Part shown: positions 22,222 through 33,760 of the stretch, piece by piece
Numbering within the stretch: the first letter of the stretch is position 1
How the letters are laid out: every line of letters begins with the position of its first letter
Assembly: GCF_000321225.1 (NCBI RefSeq)
Contig: NW_004451513.1
Span: forward strand, 249,522 to 313,521
Reading direction: 5' to 3'
Length of the DNA: 64,000 bases
From: Odobenus rosmarus divergens
Taxonomy: Eukaryota > Chordata > Mammalia > Carnivora > Odobenidae
Program-made: the position numbers and the translations under genes
Notes under the pieces: model-generated
Told to the model about the DNA's origin: nothing
The model's database searches: none
What the model saw: only the letters and a program-made list of their open reading frames with translations

Positions 22222-22290
22222 TTTTTTTTTTTAATTTTATTATGTTATGTTAGTCACCATACAATACATCATTAGTTTTTGATGTGGTGA
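22222..22290 (-). mobile_element. Very short 5'-truncated carnivore L1 3' end, antisense
   Basis: A T tail then 'gttatgttagtcaccataca' and 'gtttttgatgtggtgat', which is the extreme 3' end shared with the L1s at 53327, 56378 and 60645. The flanking duplication is 'tccatccatttctt' (22208-22221) and 'tccattcatttctt' (22291-22304), one mismatch. Only about 50 bases of L1 body were copied. Confidence 0.88.
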
Positions 22291-22619
22291 TCCATTCATT
22301 TCTTGACATGATAGTGCTGGGACCACCAGTTAATTTCTCTCAACCTTGTTCTTTTAAAAAGCCCTCGCTTTTATTCAAAGTAAAATAAGAAGTGTTCCTT
22401 TGTTTAACCACCTGAGATCAAAAGCCAGCACTTGGAGGAGGCCAACCCCAGCCTCTGGGGAATCATATTCCAAAGGAGAGAGAACTGATTTTCCTGCACA
22501 AGGAGGAACTGGAGTGTCAAACTTTTACCTCCACTCTTTGCAATAGCAGCCCAATGTTAAAAGGGTCCCCTGTTGTCCTTAGTAAGGATTAGGACACCCA
22601 CCATCTCCTTTAATGAGCG

Positions 22620-23190
22620 GTTGCTCTTTGTATCTACTGTATATTGAAATAAACTCTGTTTTTTTCTGTGCATATGCATGCACTTTTATGTCGGAGCCCA
22701 CGTGGAAAAGCATCGAACTTCTGCTGTAGAGTATTTAAGATGTCAGCGCTGGGAGGCTATTGAGATACATTGTTGAAAAAATGTGTGCTATGTGAAACAT
22801 ATTGTCAAGGCTTGCTTTAAATAATTGCTGTTGTCAAGGTCAAATGGGATTTCCCTTAAATTAATTAAAGCTACAGGAACAAGGCTGGATGTGATAAAAT
22901 TAGTATGCTCTTACCTTTACAGTTCTGTATAGGCGTAGAGAGACGCCAATTAGAGTGGCGGTGAGAGGAGGGATGTGTGTCTGTTGAAATTAAGATTGCA
23001 TAGAACTGGACAAAACATCTGTTAAATTGTGATTAGCCAAATTTCCCAAATTTCATTTGGACGGGTGCTAAAAGGACACATTTGCTAAATAATGAACAAG
23101 ACAGATGCTCCAATTACATGATCGTATTTGCAAAAACAGTTTATGTAAAGTCAGAATATATTAGATAATATGAAAACTAAGCGGCACATA
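22620..23190. promoter_or_regulatory. Candidate conserved non-coding element
   Basis: About 570 bp of AT-rich, repeat-free sequence in a GC-rich setting. It has homeodomain-like cores such as 'ttaattaaag' (22860-22869) and 'tccaattaca', and no open frame or repeat match. This composition is typical of deeply conserved developmental enhancers, but conservation cannot be seen from one sequence, so the call is inference. Confidence 0.3.
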
Positions 23191-24464
23191 GCCCCATTTT
23201 TCACCTAAGTAAGAGGGGGAGAATCGGGGACGTGGTTGCCTGAGGGCGTGTTGTGCTTTCTGGTCTGAACAGGGTGTTTTCATTGCTAACCATGTTTTTG
23301 ACCAAAATCTCTCCATTGCCACAGATCTGATGGGTCATGTGAAACAAACCATCGCAAGTCTTCATAACACTTAAGCATAACACTTGAATCAACATCCTAG
23401 TCCCACGAAATGAGCATAACGAGAGAGCCTGGCAGTTCATGTTGCCAATACTTTTGCTCAGAACTACAAGTGTGTGGCGTGGGCAGTGTGCTGATGAACA
23501 CTGGCACATTCCTGCAAAGGTGACACCACCACAGGACTTAGAAAGGACCCTTTCAAATGGGGTGGGTGGGTTTGATGCCATTTGTCTCTTGGCCCCACCA
23601 TCTGTGGGCCGGGGGGATGGGGTGAGGTCACAAGTGGCTTAGTGGCTCCCACGCTTGGAGAGGGAGCCCTGGGGCCGTTCTTGGGGGGGTCTCTGGAGCT
23701 TGCTCTTCTGCCTCTGATGTGTCCCCTCTAGGGATGCTGGGGAGGTCGATGCATTCCCTGAACCAGTCAACAGGGTTCAGGCCCAGATGTGGACGCTGGC
23801 AGGTAATGGGCTGATTCAGGAGCAGAAGCTTGCAGGCTATTCATTTTCAGAAACTGCACTTGCCTGGACTGCCTCTTCCTTCTGCTCTGTTGTGCACTGA
23901 TTCATTGCCCGCTTCCAGCCATGTGCAGAAGGTGGCATGGGATGCTCCCAGTCATAACCCACAAGCTTCAAGCAGGAAGCAGAAGGCAGGAAAAATGGCA
24001 CACTGGGGTGTGCATCTGAAAAAAAGGCCTGTTCCGACAGAGAGCGCCTGTGGTCTTCCATATGCACGTGGAGTCGCGAACTGAACATTCGCTTTGTTTT
24101 ATTGGTAAATTGTGGCTAATATAGTTATAAATTAAATTGAAGAGAAGTCGCTGGTCATGTGCCTCAGTGAATGAATTTTAAAAATTGTTGCTTAGGATTA
24201 TAAAACTAATATATGCTTATTGTGGAAAATAGCATAAAACTTAATTTTAAAAATAGCATTAAAAATAGTAAATATTCATAGGCACCCCCCTTGCATCTGC
24301 TACTCTGTCCCTGGAGTACGGTGCTGTTGGTATTATCTTTATTCTTTGCTTTAAAGTAAACACAGCCCACATTATGGTAACAGATGCCTTCTGTGGGCTC
24401 TGCTTTGATCCCCTGCAGCCCAGAGCAGGAAGGACCCCGGGGGACAGTCTCCTGCAGCCCTCTA
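23191..24464. other. Non-repetitive intergenic DNA, no gene seen
   Basis: Mixed composition without named repeats. The longest frame, 126 codons on the minus strand at 23201-23581, shows no domain. AT-rich sequence at 24085-24280 is unassigned. Confidence 0.4.
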
Positions 24465-24560
24465 CACTGGGGGTGCAGTGACTTGCCCAGGGTCACAGTG
24501 CCCGGGGCTCAGGTGGGGACCAGCGTGCGGGCCTCCTCACTCCCACGCCAGCCTCTCTCT
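24465..24560 (-). mobile_element. MIR fragment, antisense
   Basis: 'gtgcagtgacttgcccaggg' and 'tcacagtgcccggggctcag' match antisense MIR ('aagtaacttgcccaaggtca', 'cacacagctag'). Short and GC-rich, but the motif is characteristic. Confidence 0.6.
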
Positions 24561-24643
24561 CCTCCATCCTGACACACAGTCTCATCCAAAAGCAGCAGGG
24601 TACCACTCAGGCCCCCTTTCTCTGTCTTTAAAACCAAGAGGTG

Positions 24644-24861
24644 TGGGCGCCTGGGTGGTTCAGTCAGTTAAGCGCCTGATTCTTGGTTTTGGCTCAGGTA
24701 GTGCTGTCAGGATGGTGAGATCGAGCTCTGTGTCTGCTAACATTTCTCTCTCCCTCCCACTTTGTCCCTCCCTGCACCATCCCTCCTCCCAGTGCTCACA
24801 TGCTGTCTCTCTCTCTTTCTCTAAAATAAATAAAATAAATCTTTAAAAAAAAAATAAAAAC
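24644..24861 (+). mobile_element. Can-SINE (older, divergent), sense
   Basis: Head 'gggcgcctgggtggttcagt', 'gattcttggttttggctcag', a degraded B-box area 'gtgagatcgagctc', extended CT-rich part, 'aaataaataaaataaatctt' and A tail. The duplication 'taaaaccaagaggtg' (24629-24643) and 'taaaactaagaggtg' (24862-24876) has one mismatch. It is the last Can-SINE before a gap of more than 39 kb to the right edge. Confidence 0.93.
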
Positions 24862-24876
24862 TAAAACTAAGAGGTG

Positions 24877-25307
24877 AGCCTCTGTTTCCAGAAGAGGGGC
24901 AGAAGGAAGGAGCATGTTTTCTAGCGGTGGACAGAACACGAAAGACAAGAACAGCCTTGTCCAGGGGACCGAGGGGAAGTGTCCCAGGCTGACTGCACAC
25001 TGGCAGCGCCCTTCCTGCCAGGTGCTGTCCTGCGTCCGTCAGTCTCGTCCCCACCGTGGGACCAGTCACTGCAGAGGCAGGACTGCCGGAGCCTCTTCCT
25101 GCTGGGCCGGTCTGCATTACTAAGCCTGGTGGGTCCTTTTTGGGAGGTTTCTTCTTCTTGGCTTTTGTTACCTGACCCGATGACCATGTGCTAACAGGCT
25201 GAGAAAACCGAGATGTGTGTGTCATAACACCTGCCCTCCTCGAGCTCACAGCTAAGGGGGTGACAGGTGCACCGGCAGTAACCATAAAGAATGTTCATAG
25301 AGCACTT
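24877..25307. other. Unassigned GC-rich intergenic DNA
   Basis: No repeat or exon recognised. Overlapping open frames on both strands (154 codons minus, 71 plus) arise from GC-rich composition. Confidence 0.4.
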
Positions 25308-25309
25308 TA

Positions 25310-25770
25310 CAGGCGTACCTTGTTTTAGTGCAGTTCACTTTATCGTGCGCTGCAGATACTGTGCTTGTAACACCTTGACGGTTTGTGGTGACCCCGCATC
25401 GGGCAAATCTACCGGCACCATCTTTCCAACAGCATTTGTGCATTTTGGGTCTCCGTATCACACTTGGGTAATTCTCGAAACATTTCAAACTCTTTCGTTA
25501 TTATTACATTTGTTATTCTGATCTGTGATCAGTTATTACCACTAGCTGGAGGCTCAGATAATGGTTAGTATTTTCAGCAATAAAGTATTGTTTACTTAAG
25601 GTGTGTCCATAGCCATAATGCTGTTGCACACTTAGCAGACTGCGGTATAGCGTACACGTAACGATTAGATGCACTGGGAAACCAGAAATTCAGTTGACTA
25701 GCTTCATTGCAATATTTGCTTTGTTGTGGTGGTCTGGAACAAAACTTATGATATCTCTGAATTATGCCTG
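25310..25770. mobile_element. Tigger1-type DNA transposon, internally deleted
   Basis: Terminal inverted repeats are visible: left 'caggcgtaccttgttttagt' and right '...gaattatgcctg', flanked by TA at 25308-25309 and 25771-25772, the pogo/Tigger target. The left part follows Tigger1 ('caacagcatttgtgcatttt', 'tctgtgatcagttattacca') and jumps near 25540 to the right end ('ggctcagataatggttagta', 'gcaataaagtattgtttact', 'gatgcactgggaaaccagaa'). The transposase gene, about 2 kb, is absent, so this is a non-autonomous, fossil copy. Confidence 0.92.
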
Positions 25771-25772
25771 TA

Positions 25773-28544
25773 TATTTCCCAAAGCATTTTCCTGTTACGG
25801 GGTAGACAGCACTCTCTCAGAAAGATGGGGCTAGGGAGACTACTTGTGACTGGGGAGGATCAGGAAGGCTTCCTGGATGAAATGCTTGGTCTCAGGTGTC
25901 TTCCCTGTTTTCTAGAGGGCTCGGGAGTCATGGCTTTTCTTTCCCTCTGAGATACTAGGATTAGATTCTGGCTCAAGTTTGTCTCTTAAAATATAATTTA
26001 TTATAAAACAATTTCAGGGGCTATGTTTTCATTAAGGACCTTTGACAACTTTTCAGGGCATGAAAAATAAAATAGGTACTCCATTTGAGCGCACGTGGCT
26101 AAGCGAGACAATCCTAGCTTTGTGCAGTTTGTACAAAGTGCTTCCATGATGCCTCAGCTTTACTTGGAGGGATTGAGAGCTTCTGTGTTAATGGGAGTGA
26201 GTCCCAGGCCGCGTTCACAGGTAATTAGATGGAGAGAAATTACCCAGGCTATTTTGGTGTTGGCCAAATATTTTGAATATGTGTTAAGCAGTGATAATCA
26301 ACTTTATCTTAATTGCCTTGCAGTAAGCTAACAGGTGATTAATATTATGAATATAAACTTTTGCTTGGTGAAGGATTGTGATAATGAGAATTTAAGGAAT
26401 TCTGAGTCAGGCAGGACGAACGGAGAACTGTACTCTCGGAGGCTCCTTTTCATTATTCTTGCCACTCAGTTCTCCGTGAAGTTTTATTCCTTATTTTGTC
26501 CCCAGTCTCAGAAGGCTTCTGGGCATCCGTGCCTGAGGTGTTCGTTCTGAGCCGCTCCCCACGGGGGCCCTTCCCTCCCATTGCCCCCACCCTACCCCAC
26601 ATCGGTGCCCTGCCTCCCTTGTCCTGACATTCCACAAAGCCTTCTTCTTTCCATGGCCCTGTTCAGGGACACCACCTCCTCCATGCCGTGGTACCAGGAG
26701 TGTTCCTCATCTCCTTGTGCACAGAATGACGGGGGCCAGTGAGCCCACAGCACCCAGTTAGAAGTGCATGCCATCAGGACAAAGCACGTCTGTGCCTCTG
26801 GAATTTGTTCTGCCGTCTCCTGGTTGAAAAAGCATGGCTGTCGTGGGTCAGGGAATGTTTCCACCCTCATTTCTCCGTGGAAGTGTCCCTCCTTCGGCCT
26901 CCCGAGGAGGATCCGAGTGGGACCAGAATATCACCAGAGCAGGACATCACGCGGGTTGCTGGGGATTTTCTTCTTTGTCTGGGGTTGTTTGGAGTGCTTG
27001 GTGGCTCAGGCTGCTGGCCAGATCAAGCCCTCCCCGGGCCAGACGTTCTTCCGTGAACCCCCGTGTGCACAGGCAGCTCTGGTTGAGCATATCCCCACGG
27101 CACTTCCTGCATTGGGCACATTTATGGTGGGCCATCTGCCTCCCCCAGTAAGAGTGACCTTCGTGACCACAGGGGTATGGTCTGGTCTGATCACTGCTGG
27201 CTTTGGGGCCTCTAGACCGCTTCCCGACACACAGTGATCAGCCCACAAAGTCATAAGACATCATTTTATAAGATGGAGCCCATCACTTCTGTTCTGCCGC
27301 CCAGTCCCACTCAACTCTTTCCAGATGGCGTTGGAGCCCAGGCCACTGGGGAGAAGCCGTGTCTAACTGGCCACGCTGGGGAGAAGCCGGCTTCATGGCA
27401 GACGAGCACTTACTTTGTGTGGGGCGTCCGGCTGCCTCCGCAGTCCCAGCTGGCCCAGGCAGGAGCACCTCGTGAGCTGCCGAGTACCCGGGAGCACCTG
27501 CGCACCTGACGTGTCCACCCCTGTCCTCTGCTCGGGAGCTCGGTCCACGCTCCACGAACCACGAGACCCTGCTGGGGAAGACCAGGAACTGTGGGAGCTG
27601 GGTCACTGAGTCCCCATCCTGTGCTGTCTGAACAGGGGAGCCGTCTGAAGGCTCCTCTGTCCCACGGAGCCCTGTGTCATGACTGCATGCAGAAACTGTG
27701 CCACACGGTTCATTTGAAAAGCTGCCGCTTCTGTGACAAGGACACATTTTGTGATGTCCTCACCTTTCTCCCCTGCCATCTGCTGGATCTGCCCGGTTTC
27801 GCCATCCCCACCCCCGCCAAGGACAGCCCTGGCCATATGTCCACATGGGGCCCTTCCAGGTGGGGCCCTTCATGCTAGATCCCTTGTGAGTGGCGCCCCT
27901 GGCGTTGTTCCAGGAAGCCGTGTTGACTCTACTCTGTGCTTGAGAGGAAATGGGGCATGGGGACCAGCTTCATTTGTCACTTGTCACTCGACCATTGCTG
28001 ACCACGGCTGGAGCCCACCGTTGTGTCCTGGAGCTGCAGGGACCAAGCAGAGCTTTCTCCAGGTGACTGGGGGCCAGAGCAGTTGCCCCGGGGCGGGGGG
28101 GCGGAGAGGGGGCCGACCAAGGGCACATGGGTCTTTAAGATATAAGCAGGCGCTTGGGTATTTTCGAATCATGCTAGTTTCCTGGGCTGTGTTCTGCTCA
28201 CTCTGTTCTGGTTCTGCACTCACTCTCGTGGGCTGTGTTGCTCTGGGAGGGCTCAGATTTGGGCATCGTGTGGCCCAGTTCACCGAAGGTGTCTCCCAGC
28301 ACGGAGCGTGGGGTGCACCCCTGCAGTCCTCACCTTCCAGTGTCGTCAGAGGCCCTTCGGTGAAAACCAACTGCAGCAAAATGCCTCTGTGTTGCAGCAG
28401 AGGCCGGCCGCTCAGCCTGTGTTCTCCTGCGGGCACCCGGGGCTCCCCGCAGGCCGGCTTTCAAACTCAGTGGCCACGTTGTGTGGAAAGTCTCCTGCAT
28501 CAATACCTGCCCCTCCAATCATGGGCTGGCTGAGAGCAGAGTTT
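25773..28544. other. Repeat-poor intergenic DNA, no supported gene
   Basis: No SINE or L1. The part from 26500 to 28530 is GC-rich and gives long chance frames, including 266 codons on the plus strand at 27733-28533 with no domain, no repeat of amino acid composition typical of a real protein, and competing antisense frames. The AT-rich patch at 26040-26400 is listed separately. Confidence 0.4.
26040..26400. promoter_or_regulatory. Candidate conserved non-coding element
   Basis: Repeat-free AT-rich patch with 'acaggtaattagatgg' (26217-26232), an NFI-half-like 'gttggccaaata' and 'ggtgattaatattatgaata'. It is surrounded by GC-rich sequence. Enhancer nature is inferred only from composition and motif style. 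Confidence 0.28.
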
Positions 28545-28830
28545 GCTGCCAATTAATTCATAATATAAAATACTTGGTATGCAAATCTAATTTCTTAACC
28601 GTCAGCTTTTATTTGCCAATATGGCAAGCCTTTATTTATTTCTATTATAAAACCAAATCCCTAAAACTCTAAGTTCTTAATATTTTGAAATTTCAATTAT
28701 CCTCCACAACTGTATCTCTATTTACAGACACATTTGCATGCAGTAGGAGCTGGTGATAAACAACGGTGCCTTTTGAAGGGAGGAGAGCTATTTGAACCTG
28801 CAGCGAGAGCGGATACCATGATTGGCTTGA
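28545..28830. promoter_or_regulatory. Candidate conserved non-coding element
   Basis: A sharp drop in GC content. It contains 'gccaattaattcataatata', an octamer-like 'tatgcaaatc' (28578-28587), and 'tgccaatatggcaa' palindrome-like sequence at about 28613-28626. No repeat and no frame of note. Function is inferred. Confidence 0.3.
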
Positions 28831-31599
28831 GGAAAACCCTTTTCTCTCTACAAGCCGGAGGGTCGGTTGGACGCCAAGGCGCTCTGGGGAGCCCGACTGT
28901 CTGTTGGGGCAAGAGCCCGGCTGTGGTCACGAGCCTGTGCTCGGTCGTGGCGTTCTGCAAGCCCCGGGAGTCCGGGTGGGACTTGGTCACAGGCAGCCCA
29001 CTCCAGTGAGCTTTAAAGGGAGGTTGGTGCCTGTGAGTCGAGCCAGGGGCTAGTCAGTGACCCACTGGATCTTCAGAATCGTGCCCGGGGTACTGTCATA
29101 GTCTAGAAAACATGTGGGTGTCTTGAAATGCCGAGAAGTGAGGGGATCTGGACCTTCGCTCAGTGGATGTTTATTAAGCACTCTTTTCGGGTAATGAGGG
29201 CCCAGCCATAGGCCTGATGGAAGCCTGGTGGACGTGGACCCACAGACTGCTGGCCGTCAGCATATCCTGTGCCAGATGCCAGGGAGGGTCTGCAGCAGGG
29301 TCAGCAGCGGGTGGGTGCAAGGATGAGGAGCTGCTCTTTCCATCTCCGGCATGGACAGGGAGGCTTCCTGATAAAGCGGTCTCAGAGCATCTATTTGGAT
29401 CGATGTTTGCAGATTTTAGGGGCTACCCTTCAGCCAAATAAGTGCACTTATCTAAACACTATGTCAAAGCCGTTAGAGTAGTCAACAGAGCTTGTTTCTG
29501 GAAGGGTTGACCATGATTTTGGCATCCCTGGTTTTTATTCCTCTGGCCTCCACCCTCGGGACACACGTGAGGCGTCAAACTGCTTCCCCGGGGGATGGAG
29601 GTGAAGGCCCGCAGTGGGGCAGCACCAACGCTGCTGGAGGTGGGGGCGCTGCCCTGAGGACAGTCCCATGTGGACGACGGGAGCCCCAAGGCCGGATCAG
29701 CGCCTGCTGACAGAGGGACCTGCAAGGGTTCTCTGGGCTTGCTCCCCGCTGCCTCCCCCTCCCCGTGCCCCTGGCACTGGCCGCCTGAGCTGATTTATCA
29801 GGTGTCACTGCCAAGTGGTGAGGACCTGGGGAGGGAGGGGAAGGGCAGGACTGTGCAGGGGGAGCCTGTGGGCGGAGTCTTCCAGCACAAGGGCCTTGGG
29901 ACACTGCCCGGCTCGGGGTGTCCTCCCTGTGAACGCAGGACTCAACGTTCTTGGCAGTCAGGGAGGTGACGTGTCCACCATCAGACAGCTGAAGGGAGGA
30001 GGAAAACTCCAGATCTTTGCATTTTCTTCTAGAATTCAGACTGATAGTTGGCCAAAGAGCAAAGAGCAGTCCCCTGCAGGAGTGAAGAAGGAGGAGCACA
30101 CACCGCCTCCATAGGGCCCCATGTCCCGTCAGGTCGAGCAGAGGGGGGTGTGCAGGGAGGGGCCTGGCGTGTCCCTGAAGATGGAGCTTTTATCCTATCG
30201 ACAGAGTGATCGCGTGCCACTGTTCTTTACTGCACGTGTTTGTTTGGTTATTTGAAATTTTCTTTAGCAATTTACCAGGCCTGGTATATTTCTTTGTTTC
30301 CCTCTTTTTCCTCTGCGCATAGATTACATGTTTTCAGTAGCATCTGCTGTGAATTTTAATTATGATGTTCGACTCCAAGGGAGGCTTGCATGGCACCCAG
30401 CGTGGTTAGCAGTCCAGACCCGTGTTGATGGCACAGAAGGAGGGCTGCAAAGTGTGTCGGGAGATGCGGACACCAGACAAAGGAAATAGAACCCAACGCT
30501 TCTCCTAGTGTACCCCCCGCCCTCCTTTCTAAGAGACCTCCGTAGCAAGGGACCGATACGCATAACATTATTTTTTGCTTTTTTTGTTGTTTCGTTTTTT
30601 TGCCCGTAATTGTTCTTTGGTTCTTTAAGGCAGTATCACAAAGCCTCTGCAGCCTTTAAAGTGGCAGTTATGGGATTTGGAGCTTGACTAAAATGGAAAA
30701 TGCAATTCAGTGTTCTGCTACTTCAAATTGCACAAATAAGCTTATAGGACTTCATAAACCCCGGGCTGCTATTACTTATCAGCCTGAGAAGATGGTCCAG
30801 GATCCAGGGCCATGCACGTGCACCGAGTCCCCAAGGTCTGTGCGACCGCTGTCAGTGGTGGTACATGATGCTGGAGGACCCATCATCTCCCTGGAGAAGG
30901 CCAGCCAGTCTGCGTTGCCCCAGGGCCTGTGAGGGGACTGTCCTCCGGCTGGACAAGGGCCACGCATCCTGTGTGTGTCAGGCACGGTCCTGGCAGATGA
31001 GACCGTGTCTGCTTCTCTGCCACAGGAAGTCAGCACCATGCCGGCCTTTTGTTTCAGAAGCAAAACTACTGACCATAAACTGTAATTATGTGCTAATTAT
31101 TTTACCGCACTAAGTGAGGGGGAGCCGAGCGCTAGGCGTTGAGAACACTTGCTCTTGGAGCCATCTGTGTGGTTGAGCTGAAATCCGAGGCTTGTCCCGT
31201 GGGAGTGTCCTGGGGCGGCCCAGCACGGCCTCCTCCGGTGGGGAGTGGGTGGAGGCCATCCTCCGGAGCTGGGCGCCACAGCAGCTCAGGGTGCGGCTAC
31301 CCCTGGGCCCCGCCTCCAGGGCCTGCAGAAGGCGTTTGCCCTGGGGCCTGGGACTTGCCAGTCCACACCAGAGCCTCTGCCCAGAGCAGGGGTTGCATGT
31401 GACTCTGCTGTGTTCTTAGCTGGGTCATCCAGGCGGACCAGGGCCTGCTCCCGGCGAGAATTGGGTGCCGAGGATACTGGTGTCAGCGTGTCAGCCAGGG
31501 GAGCCCTGGGCAGTGCTGACCCCCAGCCAGTGCCAGAGGAGCACGCCTCTGACTGCGCATCCGCACACCCATCTGAGGGGGTTCCCTGCTGAAGAAGGT
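28831..31599. other. Repeat-poor, mostly GC-rich intergenic DNA
   Basis: No named repeat. AT-rich islands at 30230-30360, 30560-30790 ('ccgtaattgttctttggttc') and 31040-31110 ('gtaattatgtgctaattatt') could be regulatory. Competing open frames up to 174 codons lie on both strands and are not supported as genes. Confidence 0.4.
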
Positions 31600-31710
31600 C
31601 ACGTGGGAGGCCCTGTCATTCACGGACGATCACACTAGGCTCGGAGGGGTTAGGTGATTCGCCTTCAGCTCAGAGCTGGGACTGGAGTCCTGGACTCAGG
31701 GTGGTGACAT
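31600..31710 (-). mobile_element. MIR fragment, antisense
   Basis: 'ggctcggaggggttaggtga' and 'agctcagagctgggactgga' with 'gtcctggactcaggg' match the antisense MIR order ('gaggttaagtgacttgccc', 'cagagctgggattcgaaccc'). Confidence 0.6.
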
Positions 31711-32684
31711 TTCCTGCTCTGCCCCCCACGCGGCCGGGGACCATCGGAACCAGCCTCACACCCCTCCGTGGAGGCCCCCACGCTTTCCCCACCTCCTTCC
31801 TCGCTTGGCCCCCTGGGCTGTGAGTCCCAGGCCGTCCTGACCCCTGGCCTTGCCTGCAGCCTGGGGCCTTGGGAGAACGTTCTGGAGATCCAGAGATGCT
31901 AGGTTCTTTCCTTCCTGACCTCTGCAGCTCCAGATGTGCCCAGAGATGTCATGGCTCCTTGCAGTCGGGAGTTCTCTGGAATTCCTTCACCGTCTTTCTA
32001 GGCCATGGCCTTACTTCCTCAGGAGGCTGCCCTCTTTTCGCGCTGGAGGCTGACTCACCCTCCTCTCTTTGGGCAGCAGAGGGAAGCCGACATGTGAGGG
32101 TCACCTTGGCTTCTGGGAGAGCACTTTGTGGAGTGGCAGTGGACAGCCTCATGGCGGCCCCCTTGGTGTGGAGAAATGAGGGAGGCAGCATTTAGGTCTA
32201 CACCTGGGCAGCTGGGAGACATGAGGACCGGTGCTTTGACAGGGGCTGAGGATGGGCTGGCTCCCGGGTGAGCGGCGCTGCCTGCTTGGAGGGGCTGTTT
32301 CAGAGTGGGGGCGCCTCCCAGCATCGCTTTCTGCAGAGTTGGGCAAGGCCAGGGGATGCCGTGCCCGTGCCCATGAACACACCAACCGGGATGCCGGGTG
32401 CTAAGGGGTGTTACGTCCGCCCGGCGAGCGGCCTCCTTCACACTTGGCCTCAGGGCCCACCTCCCACCATTGGCCAGCTCTAGCCACCAAGACTTGTCCA
32501 GGAGTGTCCAGCCACTTGAGAGATGGGCATCCCAGGTCAGAATGGAAGAGCCAGTCGCTTTTCTTCTCGATGGTGTAGATGTCGGCTCCTGGGGGTTCAC
32601 CCCACAAATGGCACTGCAGGAAAGTTCACTGAAGGCCTTGGGAGGTGCTAGCTTCTTGCAAAACAGCAGCTCAGCCCACCAACA

Positions 32685-32820
32685 GTGTGCTCCTGGGTCC
32701 CTGTCCTCCAAGGGTCTGCGTGCTCCTGGGTGCTTCTGTCCCTGGATTCCATGGACTCCTGAGGGCATTATGCTCCTGAGGTCTGTGAATTCTTAGTGTC
32801 TGTGTGCTTCTGGGGCTCAG
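32685..32820. repeat. Degenerate minisatellite-like repeat
   Basis: Four or five imperfect units of about 20-35 bases share 'gtgtgctcctgggt' / 'gcgtgctcctgggtg' / 'atgctcctgaggtctgtg' / 'gtgtgcttctgggg'. Units are too diverged to be a length-variable locus today. Confidence 0.45.
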
Positions 32821-33419
32821 GCAGACTGTTCAGGAGTGTGTCTATGAACATGAGACACTTTGGGGAAATCATATACTCTGTATACTCTACTTCCTAAACT
32901 TGACCCGGCTGGCCTCCGCCGGATGCCCTGCTGTTCCCTGCCATGCCTGCCCTGCTCCCCACTTGCACAGTGAAGGCAGGTAAAGACCGTTGCCCTCTGG
33001 TCGCGCCCAGGTATGAAGACTGGCAGCAGTCGGGGTAACCGGAGATCTTGCTGATTGCGTTGGGGAAACAAACAAAAGTGAGCCGGGTTCATCATGCAAG
33101 TCTACTGCTCCCAGTACCTGGGTTTCAAGACAGAACTGAACAAAGGCCTGGTCTAGTAGTTAACCTGGTGGATGATTACAGCTCAGCCACACGATGGCTC
33201 TGCACGTACCCTGGAAGAAGTTCGCAGCTGTGCGTGTCACACCCATCACAAAACTCCGTTTTCATCGACACACGTTAGGGGAAGCTTCCTCAGTTCCTAC
33301 ATCTACAAGAAATAAATGGAAATAGAATCCATCCTTGACCCCAGTCCCAATCCAGCAATAAGTAATGGAATCACTGCAGGATAAATGAACCGTTTGGAAA
33401 AACCAGCCCATCCATTTCA

Positions 33420-33760
33420 TCAAATGATGAACTTCTACTAACATTTTATTTTTATGCTTAATATGTGTCTATCGAAATACAGATAACATTTATGTTGTTT
33501 TGATTTGTTATGCTAGTAACAATGTAGAAAACTCCAATCCAGAAGAAGATGATTTTTAACACTTAGAGTCCATGGTCACTGGCAATAAAGAGTAGGTCTA
33601 TATTTCATATCAATATTCCTGAGCAGAGAAGTGTGATTAGGAGGTGAATGACAGAATCTTAAGTGTAAATATCGATCCCTTTGGGACAAAATTCTGTGGG
33701 AGAAGGGCCTCGGAAATACAGGTTTAAGTGGAAGAAGAGACGAGTATGTAAGACTTTCAG
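33420..33760. promoter_or_regulatory. Candidate conserved non-coding element
   Basis: Repeat-free AT-rich stretch with 'aacatttatgttgttttgat', 'gctagtaacaatgtag' and 'tattgtcactggcaataaag'-like SOX-type 'acaat' cores. Next to a GC-rich block. Purely compositional inference. Confidence 0.25.

Noticed and set aside
27345..27389. Two TGEKP/AGEKP motifs like zinc-finger linkers
   Set aside because: The motifs are only ten codons apart and there are no Cys2-His2 residues around them; it is a short direct repeat in GC-rich DNA.
27733..28533. 266-codon plus-strand open frame
   Set aside because: GC-rich DNA with an antisense frame of 150 codons, no domain and no clear initiation context; probably chance.
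32055..32768. 237-codon minus-strand open frame
   Set aside because: Overlaps frames of 108 and 132 codons on the other strand and has no recognisable domain.
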